IMG/VR virus record: IMGVR_UViG_3300025625_000001 | Span: 1 to 40,022 of that record | From: a virus | Strand: one strand, 5' to 3' | DNA: 40,022 nucleotides | Shown here: positions 1 to 6,699 of the stretch, one piece after another | How the letters are laid out: every line of letters begins with the position of its first letter | Position numbering within the stretch: the stretch's first letter is position 1 | Made by a program: the position numbers and the translations under genes | Notes under the pieces: generated by a model | Database searches by the model: none | What the model was told of the DNA's origin: nothing | What the model saw: the letters and a program-made list of their open reading frames with translations, nothing else

Positions 1-58
1 GTCGCAATCGCAGACGTGAGGGCGGAACGGTAGACGCCACGCGAGAGTAGGCCGTAAA

Positions 59-75
59 GGGGCGAATAAAGCCCC
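59..75 (+). other. small GC hairpin near left end
   Basis: A 5-bp perfect stem GGGGC/GCCCC (59-63 with 71-75) encloses a 7-base A-rich loop. A reading frame entering from the left edge in frame 1 closes at the TAG at 31-33, so 34-116 appears non-coding. No tRNA cloverleaf or T-loop consensus is visible. The hairpin could be an RNA structure at the end of an upstream transcript; its function is unknown. Confidence 0.3.
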
Positions 76-116
76 AGGACGCGACTTAGACCGCTCGGAC
101 ACCCTACAGCACCCCC

Positions 117-162
117 AAACGGCCCTAGCGCCTAGAACAGCGCCGGGGCCGTTTCTCTTTCC
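117..162 (+). terminator. Rho-independent terminator
   Basis: A 9-bp perfect stem (AAACGGCCC at 117-125 with GGGCCGTTT at 146-154) is followed by a pyrimidine/T-rich run (CTCTTTCC). A second inner GCGC/GCGC stem (128-131 with 140-143) extends it. It lies just upstream of the promoter of the rightward operon, so it probably insulates that operon from transcription entering from the left. Confidence 0.7.
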
Positions 163-173
163 TTGGTCCCCTC

Positions 174-202
174 TTGACCTCCTCCCTGTAACCCGTTACA
201 CT
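174..202 (+). promoter_or_regulatory. sigma70-like promoter of the early operon, apparently leaderless
   Basis: A -35 box TTGACC (174-179), a 17-bp spacer and a -10 box TACACT (197-202) sit directly after the terminator. The usual 6-8 base distance puts the transcription start at about 208-210. The GTG start of the first gene is at 209, and no SD precedes it. The first gene therefore appears to be translated from a leaderless mRNA. Confidence 0.65.
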
Positions 203-208
203 AGTGGG

Positions 209-370
209 GTGACGTGCCAAGAGTGCGAAAAGCCCATCTCAGTCGAGCGAGCCATCGCCGCGCAAACCCGCGGCAAGGTCGCGCTCTACTGCTCGGGCGA
301 GTGCCGACTGCGAGCCGCCAACAAGCGGCGCAAGGTCAGGAACGCTCAGGTCGCCGTCGCAGAGGAGTGA
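209..370 (+). CDS. 53-aa Cys4 zinc-finger mini-protein
   Basis: GTG-initiated small protein with a CxxC pair near the N-terminus (MTCQECEKP) and a YCxxxC pair in the middle (YCSGEC), followed by an Arg/Lys-rich tail. This pattern fits a treble-clef or MYM-like zinc knuckle that could bind nucleic acid or protein. The start sits at the predicted transcription start and lacks an SD. Its final codons (GCAGAGGAG) supply the SD for the next gene. A protein with the same layout is encoded on the other strand at 35017-35196. Specific function unknown. Confidence 0.6.
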   Translation: MTCQECEKPISVERAIAAQTRGKVALYCSGECRLRAANKRRKVRNAQVAVAEE

Positions 371-373
371 ACG

Positions 374-589
374 ATGCTACTACTACCGACCGAGAAACCG
401 CTCGCGCTGATGAGCGATGAAGCGCTGCAGGACGTACACGAGGGCCACTGCCAGATGCTGTCCGCAGCGCATTATGCGCCTGCCGGGACCGATATCGAGG
501 CGCTGGCATTCGACTACGCGATGAGCCTCGCAGAGATTGCGCGACGCGATGCTTTGCAGCAAGCGCGCATGATGAGTTTGCCGCTATGA
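374..589 (+). CDS. hypothetical protein, 71 aa
   Basis: Starts with ATG eight bases after a GAGGAG SD that lies inside the end of the preceding gene. The product is short, acidic and helix-forming (SDEALQDVHEGHCQML, then an Ala-rich helix). No family recognised. It overlaps the next gene by 4 bases (ATGA), typical of this operon. A second in-frame ATG at 410 is possible but has no better SD. Confidence 0.6.
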   Translation: MLLLPTEKPLALMSDEALQDVHEGHCQMLSAAHYAPAGTDIEALAFDYAMSLAEIARRDALQQARMMSLPL

Positions 590-1014
590 CCGACGAGCAG
601 AACCTGCGCCTTGCGGCCGCAATAGCCGACCTTGCCCGCGCGGAACGCGATTGCGCCCGATTGACGGCGGCGCTTGTGGCGGTCAGGGATTTCCGTGACC
701 TGTGGATTGCTCAGGGGCTCGCGGCAGCAGCAGACCGAGACATCGTGGCAGGGGTTATTTATTCCCGAGGTAGCGACCTAAACGCCCCGCTGGAAGCGGT
801 CAACGACCTGCTCCCGCCCTCGGAAAACGTACCCGCTGGAACCGTTGCCGTTCGCGAGATTTGGGACGGAGAGCACTACGGGAGCCACCGCACCGAGGTT
901 AAAACGCCTGACGGGTGGCGCGCTATCGACAGCGACCCCGAATCCGATGCGGGGCGCTACAATGCAGGCAGTCTGCGTATCATCGGTGGCGCCTTTGGAG
1001 AGCCGTCCTCATGA
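586..1014 (+). CDS. hypothetical protein, 142 aa, N-terminal coiled coil
   Basis: Residues 1-40 form an Ala/Arg/Leu heptad-like helix (LAAAIADLARAERDCARLTAAL), a pattern common in phage early proteins with short coiled coils. The C-terminal half is Gly/Asp-rich and probably globular. No catalytic motif is visible. It is joined by ATGA to the genes on both sides, so translation is probably coupled. Function unknown. Confidence 0.6.
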   Translation: MTDEQNLRLAAAIADLARAERDCARLTAALVAVRDFRDLWIAQGLAAAADRDIVAGVIYSRGSDLNAPLEAVNDLLPPSENVPAGTVAVREIWDGEHYGSHRTEVKTPDGWRAIDSDPESDAGRYNAGSLRIIGGAFGEPSS

Positions 1015-1154
1015 ACCGCTACAAGCCCGCTCGCCCGCGCTTGAATGTCGAGCGGCAGTGGTCGGCAGCGAAATGCGCGTTCGTGCTGGTGCTCTGCTCG
1101 CTCGCGCTGTGCGCCGGTGTGCTGTGGCTCCTGAGCGGGACGGGGCTGCGATGA
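1011..1154 (+). CDS. single-pass membrane mini-protein, 47 aa
   Basis: A basic N-terminal stretch (MNRYKPARPRLNVER) is followed by one hydrophobic segment (about residues 22-42, FVLVLCSLALCAGVLWLL). The charge pattern predicts N-in, C-out topology. ATGA overlaps link it to both neighbours. It forms a pair of adjacent membrane proteins with the next gene. No family recognised. Confidence 0.55.
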   Translation: MNRYKPARPRLNVERQWSAAKCAFVLVLCSLALCAGVLWLLSGTGLR

Positions 1155-1348
1155 GCGACCGCAAGGAAAACGGGCTAATCTTCTACGGGCTCGTGTGCGG
1201 ATACTTGCTCGGAACGCTAGGGCGCCAGCCGTGGGCAGTCGTGGTCGCAGGCGTTGCGGGTATCCTCATCGGCTACGGGCTGACGATTGCGCTGCCGTGG
1301 CTGTGGTTTAAGTTCCCGTATCGTCTACGAGTGGAGCGGTTCCGATGA
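1151..1348 (+). CDS. two-pass membrane mini-protein, 65 aa
   Basis: Two hydrophobic segments (about residues 9-23 and 27-50) are separated by a short Gly/Arg turn (TLGRQP), and the C-terminus is basic (KFPYRLRVERFR). The size and hairpin topology resemble small holins, but it lies in the early operon far from the endolysin, so a role in early membrane takeover or exclusion is equally possible. ATGA overlaps on both sides. Confidence 0.55.
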   Translation: MSDRKENGLIFYGLVCGYLLGTLGRQPWAVVVAGVAGILIGYGLTIALPWLWFKFPYRLRVERFR

Positions 1349-1605
1349 GCGAGCGCTGGAAATACGACTACATCGTCGGTACGGACATGGGCTACAGCCC
1401 GAGCGTCATCTCGCGCGGGAACGCCATGCAGGACGCCTACTGGAACCTTCCGCTCGTCTGCCGCGACTGCGGATACGAGAGCCACGACGAGGAGGCGCGA
1501 GAGCTAACGCACGGCGACATGGGCGACCCGTCAAACGCGCATTACATCTGCTCCGATGAGGACGAGTGCCTGGACCGCCAAGAGCGCGCAGAGGGGCGGG
1601 CGTGA
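1345..1605 (+). CDS. 86-aa protein with CxxC motifs
   Basis: Contains VCRDCGYES (CxxC) near residue 40 and a second Cys pair further on (ICSDEDEC), separated by an acidic/His region. This is consistent with one structural zinc. The C-terminus is charged (DEDECLDRQERAEGRA). It is one of at least nine Cys-rich small proteins in this operon. ATGA at the start; its stop overlaps the GTG of the next gene. Confidence 0.6.
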   Translation: MSERWKYDYIVGTDMGYSPSVISRGNAMQDAYWNLPLVCRDCGYESHDEEARELTHGDMGDPSNAHYICSDEDECLDRQERAEGRA

Positions 1606-1967
1606 GCGTAATCATCGACACCCCTGACAAGCGCATCACTTTCGGTGACGGGTTCTGGTTCGGAAATGCAGACGTTGGAGCAGGCTTCTATGTCGAAGAA
1701 AAATGCGCCAACGGCCCCACGCAGGTAACCGTTAGCGGCTGCTCCATTCAAGCTGGGGACCACCCTCCTCTTTGGCGTGCTCCTCGGTTTTGGTGGAAAA
1801 CCTTCCGCGATTTTTACCGGATGGCGCGACGAGCGCCTTCGGTTAGCTATGGTCTGATTTATGAGCACTTCGGCTCCAATGATGACAGCCCCAGCCACGA
1901 ACTCCCGAACGGGCATTACGAATACGTTGCCTTTCCGTGTGCCGAATATGAAGGTCAGCAGCCATGA
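1602..1967 (+). CDS. hypothetical protein, 121 aa
   Basis: GTG start overlaps the preceding stop (GTGA). The N-terminus (SVIIDTPDKRITFGDGFWFGN) looks like a beta-strand-rich small domain. The centre holds an aromatic/basic stretch (WRAPRFWWKTFRDFYRMARR) that could be an amphipathic helix. No known motif. ATGA overlap with the next gene. Confidence 0.55.
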   Translation: MSVIIDTPDKRITFGDGFWFGNADVGAGFYVEEKCANGPTQVTVSGCSIQAGDHPPLWRAPRFWWKTFRDFYRMARRAPSVSYGLIYEHFGSNDDSPSHELPNGHYEYVAFPCAEYEGQQP

Positions 1968-2434
1968 GCGGCAAAGTGCTGGAGTTCCGCCTGCGCGGCT
2001 GCGACGAACCAACAGATGTGCCGCAAGCACTTGGATTAACCCCGCCAAGGAACCAGGGCCAAGTGCTTGGGACCTCGCTCCGCGCCGAGAGCGGCACAAG
2101 CGCGGAACCCGACACCACGGCCGCAGACATGGACGCCACGCAGCGCGTACACTACTGGCTGCGCGACCTCTTGATGCTGGCAGACACGAAGCAGATGCTG
2201 GCCGACCAGGCAGCAGCCATTCGCGATCACGTTATCGCAGAACTGAAAGCGCGCAACCGGCGCAGCATTACGTTCCCCGATGTGGTGGCCGAGTTCCGCT
2301 CCGTCTCCGAACCGTGGTGCGTTTGCCACAACGCAAACGTGACCGTCTGCCCGAAGGCAAAAACGGGCGAGCGCGTTCCCTGCTACATTCAGCAGATGGA
2401 GCCGCGCCTTGTCGTTCACGAGCCGTACCGATGA
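1964..2434 (+). CDS. hypothetical protein, 156 aa, Cys-containing C-terminus
   Basis: The middle of the protein is a helical region (RDLLMLADTKQMLADQAAAIRDHVIAELKAR). The C-terminal part contains CVCHNANVTVCPKAK and a later Cys, which may bind a metal. The first ~55 residues are low-complexity and may be a flexible tail. Family unknown. Begins with ATGA and ends overlapping the next ATG. Confidence 0.55.
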   Translation: MSGKVLEFRLRGCDEPTDVPQALGLTPPRNQGQVLGTSLRAESGTSAEPDTTAADMDATQRVHYWLRDLLMLADTKQMLADQAAAIRDHVIAELKARNRRSITFPDVVAEFRSVSEPWCVCHNANVTVCPKAKTGERVPCYIQQMEPRLVVHEPYR

Positions 2435-2547
2435 TACGCTGGCCGTGGGAGCCGAAGCCATCGAAGCCCTGGCCGTTCCCAGGAGAGCCGCGAGAGCCGC
2501 GCCTGCCAGGTGCGCCGCTAGACCCAGCGGAGCCGCCGCCGTGGTGA
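2431..2547 (+). CDS. Pro/Trp-rich peptide, 38 aa
   Basis: About a third of the residues are proline, with repeated PxxP and Trp-Pro motifs (MIRWPWEPKPSKPWPFPG). It fits exactly between two genes with 4-base overlaps (ATGA in, GTGA out), which is the main support for its being real. The peptide would be extended and could bind a partner through PxxP-type contacts. Alternatively it mainly keeps ribosomes on the message. Confidence 0.45.
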   Translation: MIRWPWEPKPSKPWPFPGEPREPRLPGAPLDPAEPPPW

Positions 2548-2732
2548 GCCTCCCCGCTGTCTCGCAGGTCGCACCGAACCGCTGGCTCGTGCGCGGGCGC
2601 TTACGATTCACCTATCCGGTCGCCCGAAACGGCTGGACCGGAGCCCTCACCTGCTGCTGTATCGCAGCCTCGTTCGGCCGAGAGTGCCGGCACGTTCGCG
2701 CCGTGGAAGCGCGCCTCAACACTACACCCTAA
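2544..2732 (+). CDS. SWIM-type zinc-finger mini-protein, 62 aa
   Basis: Contains the SWIM signature CxC-x(n)-CxH: C37-x-C39, then eight residues, then C48-x-H50 (TCCC...ECRH). SWIM fingers are known in Rad51-paralogue partners, transposases and SWI2/SNF2 ATPases, and bind DNA or proteins. Here the finger is nearly the whole protein. The GTG start overlaps the previous stop (GTGA). A DNA-related role is inferred from the motif only. Confidence 0.6.
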   Translation: MSLPAVSQVAPNRWLVRGRLRFTYPVARNGWTGALTCCCIAASFGRECRHVRAVEARLNTTP

Positions 2733-2756
2733 GCCAACAGAAAGAAGCCATACGCC

Positions 2757-3257
2757 ATGCCATCCTTTCAGCAGTACGTAGAACCGGCTGGAGCCACCGT
2801 CGAAGATGGTGTCTACTCCGCCACCGTGACCAAAGCCAAAGTCGTGCTAGACGACAGCGGCGTGCCGAAGAAGAACGATAACGGCAAGTGCTCGATCGAC
2901 GTGACCTTTGACCTCGGAGAAGAATGCGAGGTGCGCCGTCGCTACAGTATCAGCTTCGGTCAGAACCGCACGAACGGGCAGTGGGCTGCATTCGCAAAGT
3001 TCCTTGCAGTCGTGAGCGGAACGCAACCGTCCGACCCGCGCTTAGCGCTTATGGAGCCCGAGGAACTGCTCGGGAAGAAGTGCCAAGTTGTTATCAGCAC
3101 AAACGACAAGGGGTACAGCAACGTGGACAACGTGCTGGCTGCAAAGAAGGCTACGGGCAAGCCGCAGCCGTCTGCGCCGCCTCCAGCAGTCGTTGAGGAC
3201 CACGCTCTCGTAGACGAGGGCGACTTCCCGAGCGACAGCGACGAGCCCGAGTTTTAG
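2757..3257 (+). CDS. putative ssDNA-binding protein with acidic C-terminal tail
   Basis: 166 aa. The first ~130 residues are beta-strand-rich (GVYSATVTKAKVV, CSIDVTFDLG, RRRYSISFG, LLGKKCQVVI, KGYSNVDNVLAA), resembling phage OB-fold-type DNA-binding proteins. A Pro-rich linker is followed by an acidic tail ending DSDEPEF, like the protein-recruiting tails of SSB proteins. It is followed by a winged-helix protein and, further on, a nuclease, consistent with DNA metabolism. It could instead be a recombination accessory protein. SD upstream is modest (AGAAAGAAG). Confidence 0.5.
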   Translation: MPSFQQYVEPAGATVEDGVYSATVTKAKVVLDDSGVPKKNDNGKCSIDVTFDLGEECEVRRRYSISFGQNRTNGQWAAFAKFLAVVSGTQPSDPRLALMEPEELLGKKCQVVISTNDKGYSNVDNVLAAKKATGKPQPSAPPPAVVEDHALVDEGDFPSDSDEPEF

Positions 3258-3258
3258 C

Positions 3259-3642
3259 ATGGACACCGTTGCCGACGCGAAAAGCCAGCTGCGCTTGGAC
3301 AGTACGGCGGCTGACCAGTACGCGGCGCCCCGCTTCCAAACCAGCCAGGCGCAGTCGCAGGCCCCGCCGACTTCGGCTCACAGCGGGGCCCCTACGCTCT
3401 TTGACGGAGCAACGTATAACAGCGCCAGGGATGGCGCTAGGCTGGAATCTCAGGCCGCTAAGGTAGCGTTCCTGATGGCAGATAAGCGGTGGCGCTCGTT
3501 AGCCGCGATTGCTGCCCTCGTTGGCGGAAGCGAAGCGGGCGTGTCAGCGCGGCTTCGGGATTTCCGCAAGAAGAAGTTCGGGTCTAAGACGGTTGAGCGC
3601 CGCTACATCTCCAACGGTCAATGGGAGTACCGCGTCCTATGA
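3259..3642 (+). CDS. winged helix-turn-helix DNA-binding protein, 127 aa
   Basis: Residues 1-65 are a Gln/Ala/Ser-rich flexible arm. Residues 70-127 form a winged HTH: SLAAIAALVGGSEAGVSARL is the helix-turn-helix, and FGSKTVERRYISNGQWEYRV is the beta-wing. Small proteins with this C-terminal pattern (xVSARLRDxRK...WEYR) recur in phage early regions and probably bind DNA. It could be a regulator or a replication/packaging accessory. Stop overlaps the next ATG (ATGA). Confidence 0.65.
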   Translation: MDTVADAKSQLRLDSTAADQYAAPRFQTSQAQSQAPPTSAHSGAPTLFDGATYNSARDGARLESQAAKVAFLMADKRWRSLAAIAALVGGSEAGVSARLRDFRKKKFGSKTVERRYISNGQWEYRVL

Positions 3643-3857
3643 CAGGGCTCTGCTCTTACTGTCGGCACCCAGCGGCGTCGCATACCGACATTCGCCGCTG
3701 TGGAGCCGAGCGCGGATACATCCACCAAGACGGACAAGTGTTCGGGCCTCCTCCTGGTCTTTGCGACTGCAAGTTTACCGAAGCTGAGATTTACGCCGCA
3801 AAGGCCGTTGCGTCGGAGATGCAGTTCCGTAAGCCCAAGAAGCGGAGCGCTGCGTAA
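3639..3857 (+). CDS. 72-aa Cys-rich zinc-binding protein
   Basis: Starts at the ATGA overlap with the previous gene (MTGLCSYCRHPAASH). Carries CxxC plus His near the N-terminus, one Cys at about residue 18 and a CxC pair (LCDCKFTEAE), enough ligands for one or two zinc ions. The C-terminus is basic (FRKPKKRSAA). An upstream in-frame ATG at 3621 exists, but the coupled start fits the operon pattern better. Its TAA overlaps the next ATG (TAATG). Confidence 0.6.
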   Translation: MTGLCSYCRHPAASHTDIRRCGAERGYIHQDGQVFGPPPGLCDCKFTEAEIYAAKAVASEMQFRKPKKRSAA

Positions 3858-4279
3858 TGCCAGGGCCACTTAAGCCAGCGCTGCCTGGGCGCAAGCGCCG
3901 CGTGCGCGTAGACCTGCCGCCGATTCCGACGATGAAGCGCGACGGCGTGCGCGACTACGGCGTGACGGCTATTGGCTTCTTCGCCCACGGGTACGTTTAC
4001 GGGGCGGTCAAGTCGCGCCCGATACCAATGGAAGTTTTCCCCGCCGACACACCGGAAAAGCGGCTGTTCGTCGCGGGGCAAGTTGCCGCCACGCAGGATC
4101 GGGCAGCTATCGCTCGCGGGGAGCGCGAGGGATTCGACTGCGAGGAATCGTGGCTGCGGCTGCTGGCCGAGAAGCGCGCAGAGCGCCAACGCCAACGCGA
4201 GGTCGCTGCCGCTGCCGAAGCCGTGCGCGCTAACCCGGCGTTTGGAATCTTGGCCGAGATGGCAGCGCAGAAGCGATGA
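3857..4279 (+). CDS. hypothetical protein, 140 aa
   Basis: The N-terminus is basic and Pro-rich (PGPLKPALPGRKRRVRVDLPP). The centre has a compact Gly/Tyr region (YGVTAIGFFAHGYVYGAVKSRP), and the C-terminal 60 residues are a charged helix (EKRAERQRQREVAAAAEAVRA) likely to form a coiled coil. Family not recognised. It starts one base into the previous stop (TAATG) and ends in ATGA before the nuclease gene. Confidence 0.55.
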   Translation: MPGPLKPALPGRKRRVRVDLPPIPTMKRDGVRDYGVTAIGFFAHGYVYGAVKSRPIPMEVFPADTPEKRLFVAGQVAATQDRAAIARGEREGFDCEESWLRLLAEKRAERQRQREVAAAAEAVRANPAFGILAEMAAQKR

Positions 4280-4656
4280 GCGGCACCTACGCGCCCAAGC
4301 GCTACCGCGTGCCCGCAAAGCGCTCTATCGCCCAAGGGCTACGCAAGCCGGGTGTGATGAACGGCACCGAAGCCAAGTACGCCGAGCATCTGGAGGCACG
4401 CAAGAGCGCCGGCGAGATCGTATGGTTCCGCTACGAAGGAGTGCGACTGAAGCTCGCACCGATGACGACCTACTGCCCCGACTTCTTCGTGATGCTCGCG
4501 AACAACGAGATGGAGTGCCACGAAGTTAAGGGGCACTTCACCCCCGAGGCCAAAGCCAAAGTCAAGGTCGCCGCAGACGCCTACCCGTTCCGGTTCTTCA
4601 TCGTTAGGGCGCTGCCGAAGCGCGACGGCGGCGGCTGGAATCTGGAGGAAGTATGA
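4276..4656 (+). CDS. DUF1064-type PD-(D/E)XK endonuclease
   Basis: 126 aa. Motifs in order: NGTEAKYAEHL (E32), PDF (D69) and EVKG (E83, K85), giving the E...PD...ExK arrangement of PD-(D/E)XK nucleases. Size and spacing match DUF1064, a phage family linked to Holliday-junction resolvases and structure-specific endonucleases. The YEGVRLKLAP strand before PDF is also typical. It probably trims or resolves phage DNA branches during replication, recombination or packaging. Overlaps both neighbours by ATGA. Confidence 0.75.
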   Translation: MSGTYAPKRYRVPAKRSIAQGLRKPGVMNGTEAKYAEHLEARKSAGEIVWFRYEGVRLKLAPMTTYCPDFFVMLANNEMECHEVKGHFTPEAKAKVKVAADAYPFRFFIVRALPKRDGGGWNLEEV

Positions 4657-4760
4657 ACGCTGCTGTCGGCATCGTCGCCATCGTGCTCGGCGTCGCTGCG
4701 CTGTTCTACGGGCTGGTGTTGGTCGCGCGCTGGCTGCTGACGGCGGGGGCGGGGCAATGA
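4653..4760 (+). CDS. single-pass membrane micropeptide, 35 aa
   Basis: Almost entirely one hydrophobic helix (VGIVAIVLGVAALFYGLVLVA) followed by RWLLTAGAGQ. It sits between two ATGA junctions. With the next gene it makes a second pair of tiny membrane proteins in this operon. Function unknown. Confidence 0.5.
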   Translation: MNAAVGIVAIVLGVAALFYGLVLVARWLLTAGAGQ

Positions 4761-4903
4761 AGCGCGCTCTTTTGGTTGCGCTGAGTAACCTCGCATTCGC
4801 CCTCTGTGCCCCGGGCATTATGTTGCTGGTGCTCCCCGGCTTACTTGGGAGTTGGGCTGACGACCGTATTCGGGAAATCGACGCGGGATGGGTGACGCCA
4901 TGA
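4757..4903 (+). CDS. membrane or exported mini-protein, 48 aa
   Basis: A basic start (MKRALLVALSNLAFALCAPG) and a hydrophobic region to about residue 32 are followed by an acidic amphipathic tail (SWADDRIREIDAGWVTP). It could be a signal-anchor or a two-helix hairpin. ATGA at both ends. No family recognised. Confidence 0.5.
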   Translation: MKRALLVALSNLAFALCAPGIMLLVLPGLLGSWADDRIREIDAGWVTP

Positions 4904-5577
4904 CCGACACCGACCGCGCCTCGTTGCGCGCGAAAGCCCTGGCGGCCCCTCCGCGGTTGTTGGATTTATTTTGCGGTGCTGGCGGTGCGGCAGTCGGGTA
5001 TGCGCGTGCGGGGTTCGAGGTTGTCGGAGTGGATATTCGTCCGCAGCCGCATTACCCATTCGAGTTTCATTGCATGGACGCGATGTACGCGATGGTCCGA
5101 AATCTAGGCCCATTCGAGGCGTTCCACGCTTCGCCACCGTGCCAAGCATTCACGCGCGCGCAGCGCATTCAAGGCCGCGAACACCCCGACTTTATCGGAG
5201 CGTTTCGCAATCTATTCACAAAGCGCGGATTGCCCTGGGTGATCGAGAACGTACCCGGCGCTCCGCTCATCAACCCCACGATGCTCTGCGGAACCATGTT
5301 TGGGCTCAAGGTGGAACGCCGGCGCTTATTTGAAACGAGCTTTCCCGTCCCGCTCATTCTCGATCACCAGCGCAAAGAACCGCAAGCCAAGATGGGGCGC
5401 GCTCCACGCGACGGAGAGTTCATGCACGTTGTTGGCAATTTCTCCGGTGTAGATCGAGCACGTGAAGCGATGGGTATAGATTGGATGACCCGCGATGAAC
5501 TGCGCGAGGCTATACCGCCCGCCTACACCGAGCACATAGGTCGTTCGTTAATCGCCGCCCTGGAGCGTGCAGCATGA
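4900..5577 (+). CDS. DNA (cytosine-5-)-methyltransferase
   Basis: 225 aa, short for the family but with the core motifs in order: motif I LLDLFCGAGG (20-29), motif IV SPPCQ with catalytic C81, motif VI ENV (116-118), motif VIII ERRRLFE (139-145) and motif X AYTEHIGRSL (209-218). The target-recognition region is short, as in many compact phage enzymes. It transfers a methyl group from S-adenosylmethionine to cytosine C5, probably to protect phage DNA from host restriction; no partner restriction enzyme is seen. The ATG at 4900 is preferred over 4888 because it makes the ATGA overlap. Confidence 0.92.
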   Translation: MTDTDRASLRAKALAAPPRLLDLFCGAGGAAVGYARAGFEVVGVDIRPQPHYPFEFHCMDAMYAMVRNLGPFEAFHASPPCQAFTRAQRIQGREHPDFIGAFRNLFTKRGLPWVIENVPGAPLINPTMLCGTMFGLKVERRRLFETSFPVPLILDHQRKEPQAKMGRAPRDGEFMHVVGNFSGVDRAREAMGIDWMTRDELREAIPPAYTEHIGRSLIAALERAA

Positions 5578-5903
5578 ACCTCACCGCCATTCGCGCTGCT
5601 GCCGAACGTGGCGAAACATGCGACCCCTCGACCGTGTTATCGCTGCTCTCGGAACGTGATGCGCTGGAGAAAGCGGTGGGCAAGGTGCGGGCGCCGAGTG
5701 ACGCGCTCGTTGAAGCGGTTGCTTCCCGCCATTGGGAAGTGCGCCACGAAAAGCACCTCGGCGACGTAACCGAATCCTACCGCAAGTGGACAAGCGTTGA
5801 CGACGAACTGCAGGCGCAGTGGCGCTCGAACACCCGCGAGTTCTTCGCTGCCCTGCGCACCGCCCTTGCTGCCGCTGGCACGGAAGGCTCAAACGATGGC
5901 TAA
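5574..5903 (+). CDS. hypothetical protein, 109 aa
   Basis: Helical and charged, with two predicted helices (LSLLSERDALEKAVGKV and a C-terminal FFAALRTALAAAG). It ends in a Gly/Ser/Glu tail (GTEGSNDG) whose DNA contains the SD for the next gene. The TAA lies 3 bases beyond that gene's ATG, so the two genes are translationally coupled. Function unknown. Confidence 0.55.
   Translation: MNLTAIRAAAERGETCDPSTVLSLLSERDALEKAVGKVRAPSDALVEAVASRHWEVRHEKHLGDVTESYRKWTSVDDELQAQWRSNTREFFAALRTALAAAGTEGSNDG
5874..5888 (+). repeat. 15-bp direct repeat at gene junction, copy 1
   Basis: GCTGGCACGGAAGGC occurs here and identically at 6067-6081. Both copies encode an AGTEG tail at the end of one gene and place GGAAGG as SD for the next. 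A related junction (GAAGGCTCCAGCGATGG) lies at 6678-6694. Confidence 0.7.
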
Positions 5904-6090
5904 GTACCGCACAGCCTGCTGTAACGAAGTGGTCGAGTCGAAGCACCGCCACGACTTTAAGCGTTGCCCCTGCGGGCAAACTGCCGTTGACGGCGGAGAC
6001 GCATACGAGCACGTTCTCTACGACGACAAGATTGGGCCACCCGTACGCATCGCCCCCGCACCCATTGCTGGCACGGAAGGCGGAGAGTGA
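5896..6090 (+). CDS. 64-aa zinc-binding protein with an ESKHRHDF signature
   Basis: Residues 8-33 read CCNEVVESKHRHDFKRCPCG followed by VDGGDAYEHV. This matches a small conserved phage/bacterial family (I believe DUF7695) whose hallmark is ESKHRHDFxxCxCG...VDGG. The two Cys pairs and the His residues can coordinate zinc. Starts 8 bases after GGAAGG. Its role is not known. Confidence 0.65.
   Translation: MAKYRTACCNEVVESKHRHDFKRCPCGQTAVDGGDAYEHVLYDDKIGPPVRIAPAPIAGTEGGE
6067..6081 (+). repeat. 15-bp direct repeat at gene junction, copy 2
   Basis: Identical to 5874-5888. It encodes the AGTEG part of the tail of the 64-aa zinc protein and supplies the SD for the downstream DnaJ-like zinc protein. 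Confidence 0.7.
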
Positions 6091-6494
6091 TGGGCGCCAC
6101 AACGGTTGTCGAGCGTTTCGTGCCGTGCCCGTGGTGCCACGGCTCGGGCGGGCACACGGAATACGTTCCCGGCCTCGGAGACGGGCCGCATTACGATTGC
6201 ACCGGCTGCTGGGGCATCGGCACCGTGTGGGCGTACAAGCGCGTAAAGCAGTGGCAAGAAACTCTATGGCAGCGAACGGAAGCAGTTACGTGCGTTTGTG
6301 GGCACACTGCTGACCGCCATTACGACCGCTTCGACCACTGCGCTTGGGAAAGCGACGACTCCCAAAGCAACGGCTACATTCGGCAGTGCCATTGCCGCTT
6401 ATCGCAAAAGACGCTGATGCTCAACGCGCGAGAAACACTGCTGACCGCCCAAGCCCCCGGACTCCCCGGCTCAGGCTCAGGCGGTAAAGAGTGA
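6090..6494 (+). CDS. DnaJ-type zinc-finger-like protein, 134 aa
   Basis: Two half-repeats of the DnaJ central-domain type are present: CPWCHGSGG and CTGCWGIGT (CxxCxGxG). A second Cys/His cluster follows (CVCGHTADRHYDRFDHC...CHCRL). No J-domain is present, so this is a free-standing zinc module, perhaps for protein or nucleic-acid binding. ATG at 6090 forms TGATG with the previous stop; GTG at 6087 is an alternative. The C-terminal tail is Gly/Ser-rich (GLPGSGSGGKE). Confidence 0.65.
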   Translation: MGATTVVERFVPCPWCHGSGGHTEYVPGLGDGPHYDCTGCWGIGTVWAYKRVKQWQETLWQRTEAVTCVCGHTADRHYDRFDHCAWESDDSQSNGYIRQCHCRLSQKTLMLNARETLLTAQAPGLPGSGSGGKE

Positions 6495-6649
6495 TGGCCC
6501 GCGACTTGCTGTTCCCTGGAGCGTTGTCGCTAGTTTTCATCGTTTGCCTATTTCACATCGGTGCCGGTTGGGCGTCCATTCCCTGGGGCCTGACGTTTGG
6601 ATTCGGCTGCGGCATCGTCAAGAATCTGGTGGACATGATGCGCTCATGA
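6494..6649 (+). CDS. membrane mini-protein, 51 aa
   Basis: Two hydrophobic stretches (LLFPGALSLVFIVCLFHIGAG and WGLTFGFGCGIV) give a probable hairpin or one long membrane segment, ending KNLVDMMRS. The start overlaps the previous stop by one base (TGATG). ATGA at its end leads into a very short reading frame. Function unknown. Confidence 0.5.
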   Translation: MARDLLFPGALSLVFIVCLFHIGAGWASIPWGLTFGFGCGIVKNLVDMMRS

Positions 6650-6699
6650 GCACCGCCAATGGCCTCCCCGGCGACTCCGAAGGCTCCAGCGATGGGTGA
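6646..6699 (+). CDS. 17-aa coupling peptide
   Basis: ATGA at 6646 opens a 17-codon frame (MSTANGLPGDSEGSSDG) closing at TGA 6697-6699, just past the ATG at 6692. Its sequence resembles the Gly/Ser/Glu tails of the genes ending at 5903, 6090 and 6494. It may be only a translational bridge or a remnant of the tail of a lost gene. Confidence 0.35.
   Translation: MSTANGLPGDSEGSSDG

Noticed and set aside
1-116. tRNA or other structured RNA gene
   Set aside because: Only one 5-bp hairpin is found; no cloverleaf arms, T-loop consensus or CCA end.
845-1348. Long version of the 65-aa membrane protein beginning at 845
   Set aside because: It would overlap two coupled genes almost completely. The ATGA start at 1151 gives a clean two-helix membrane protein.
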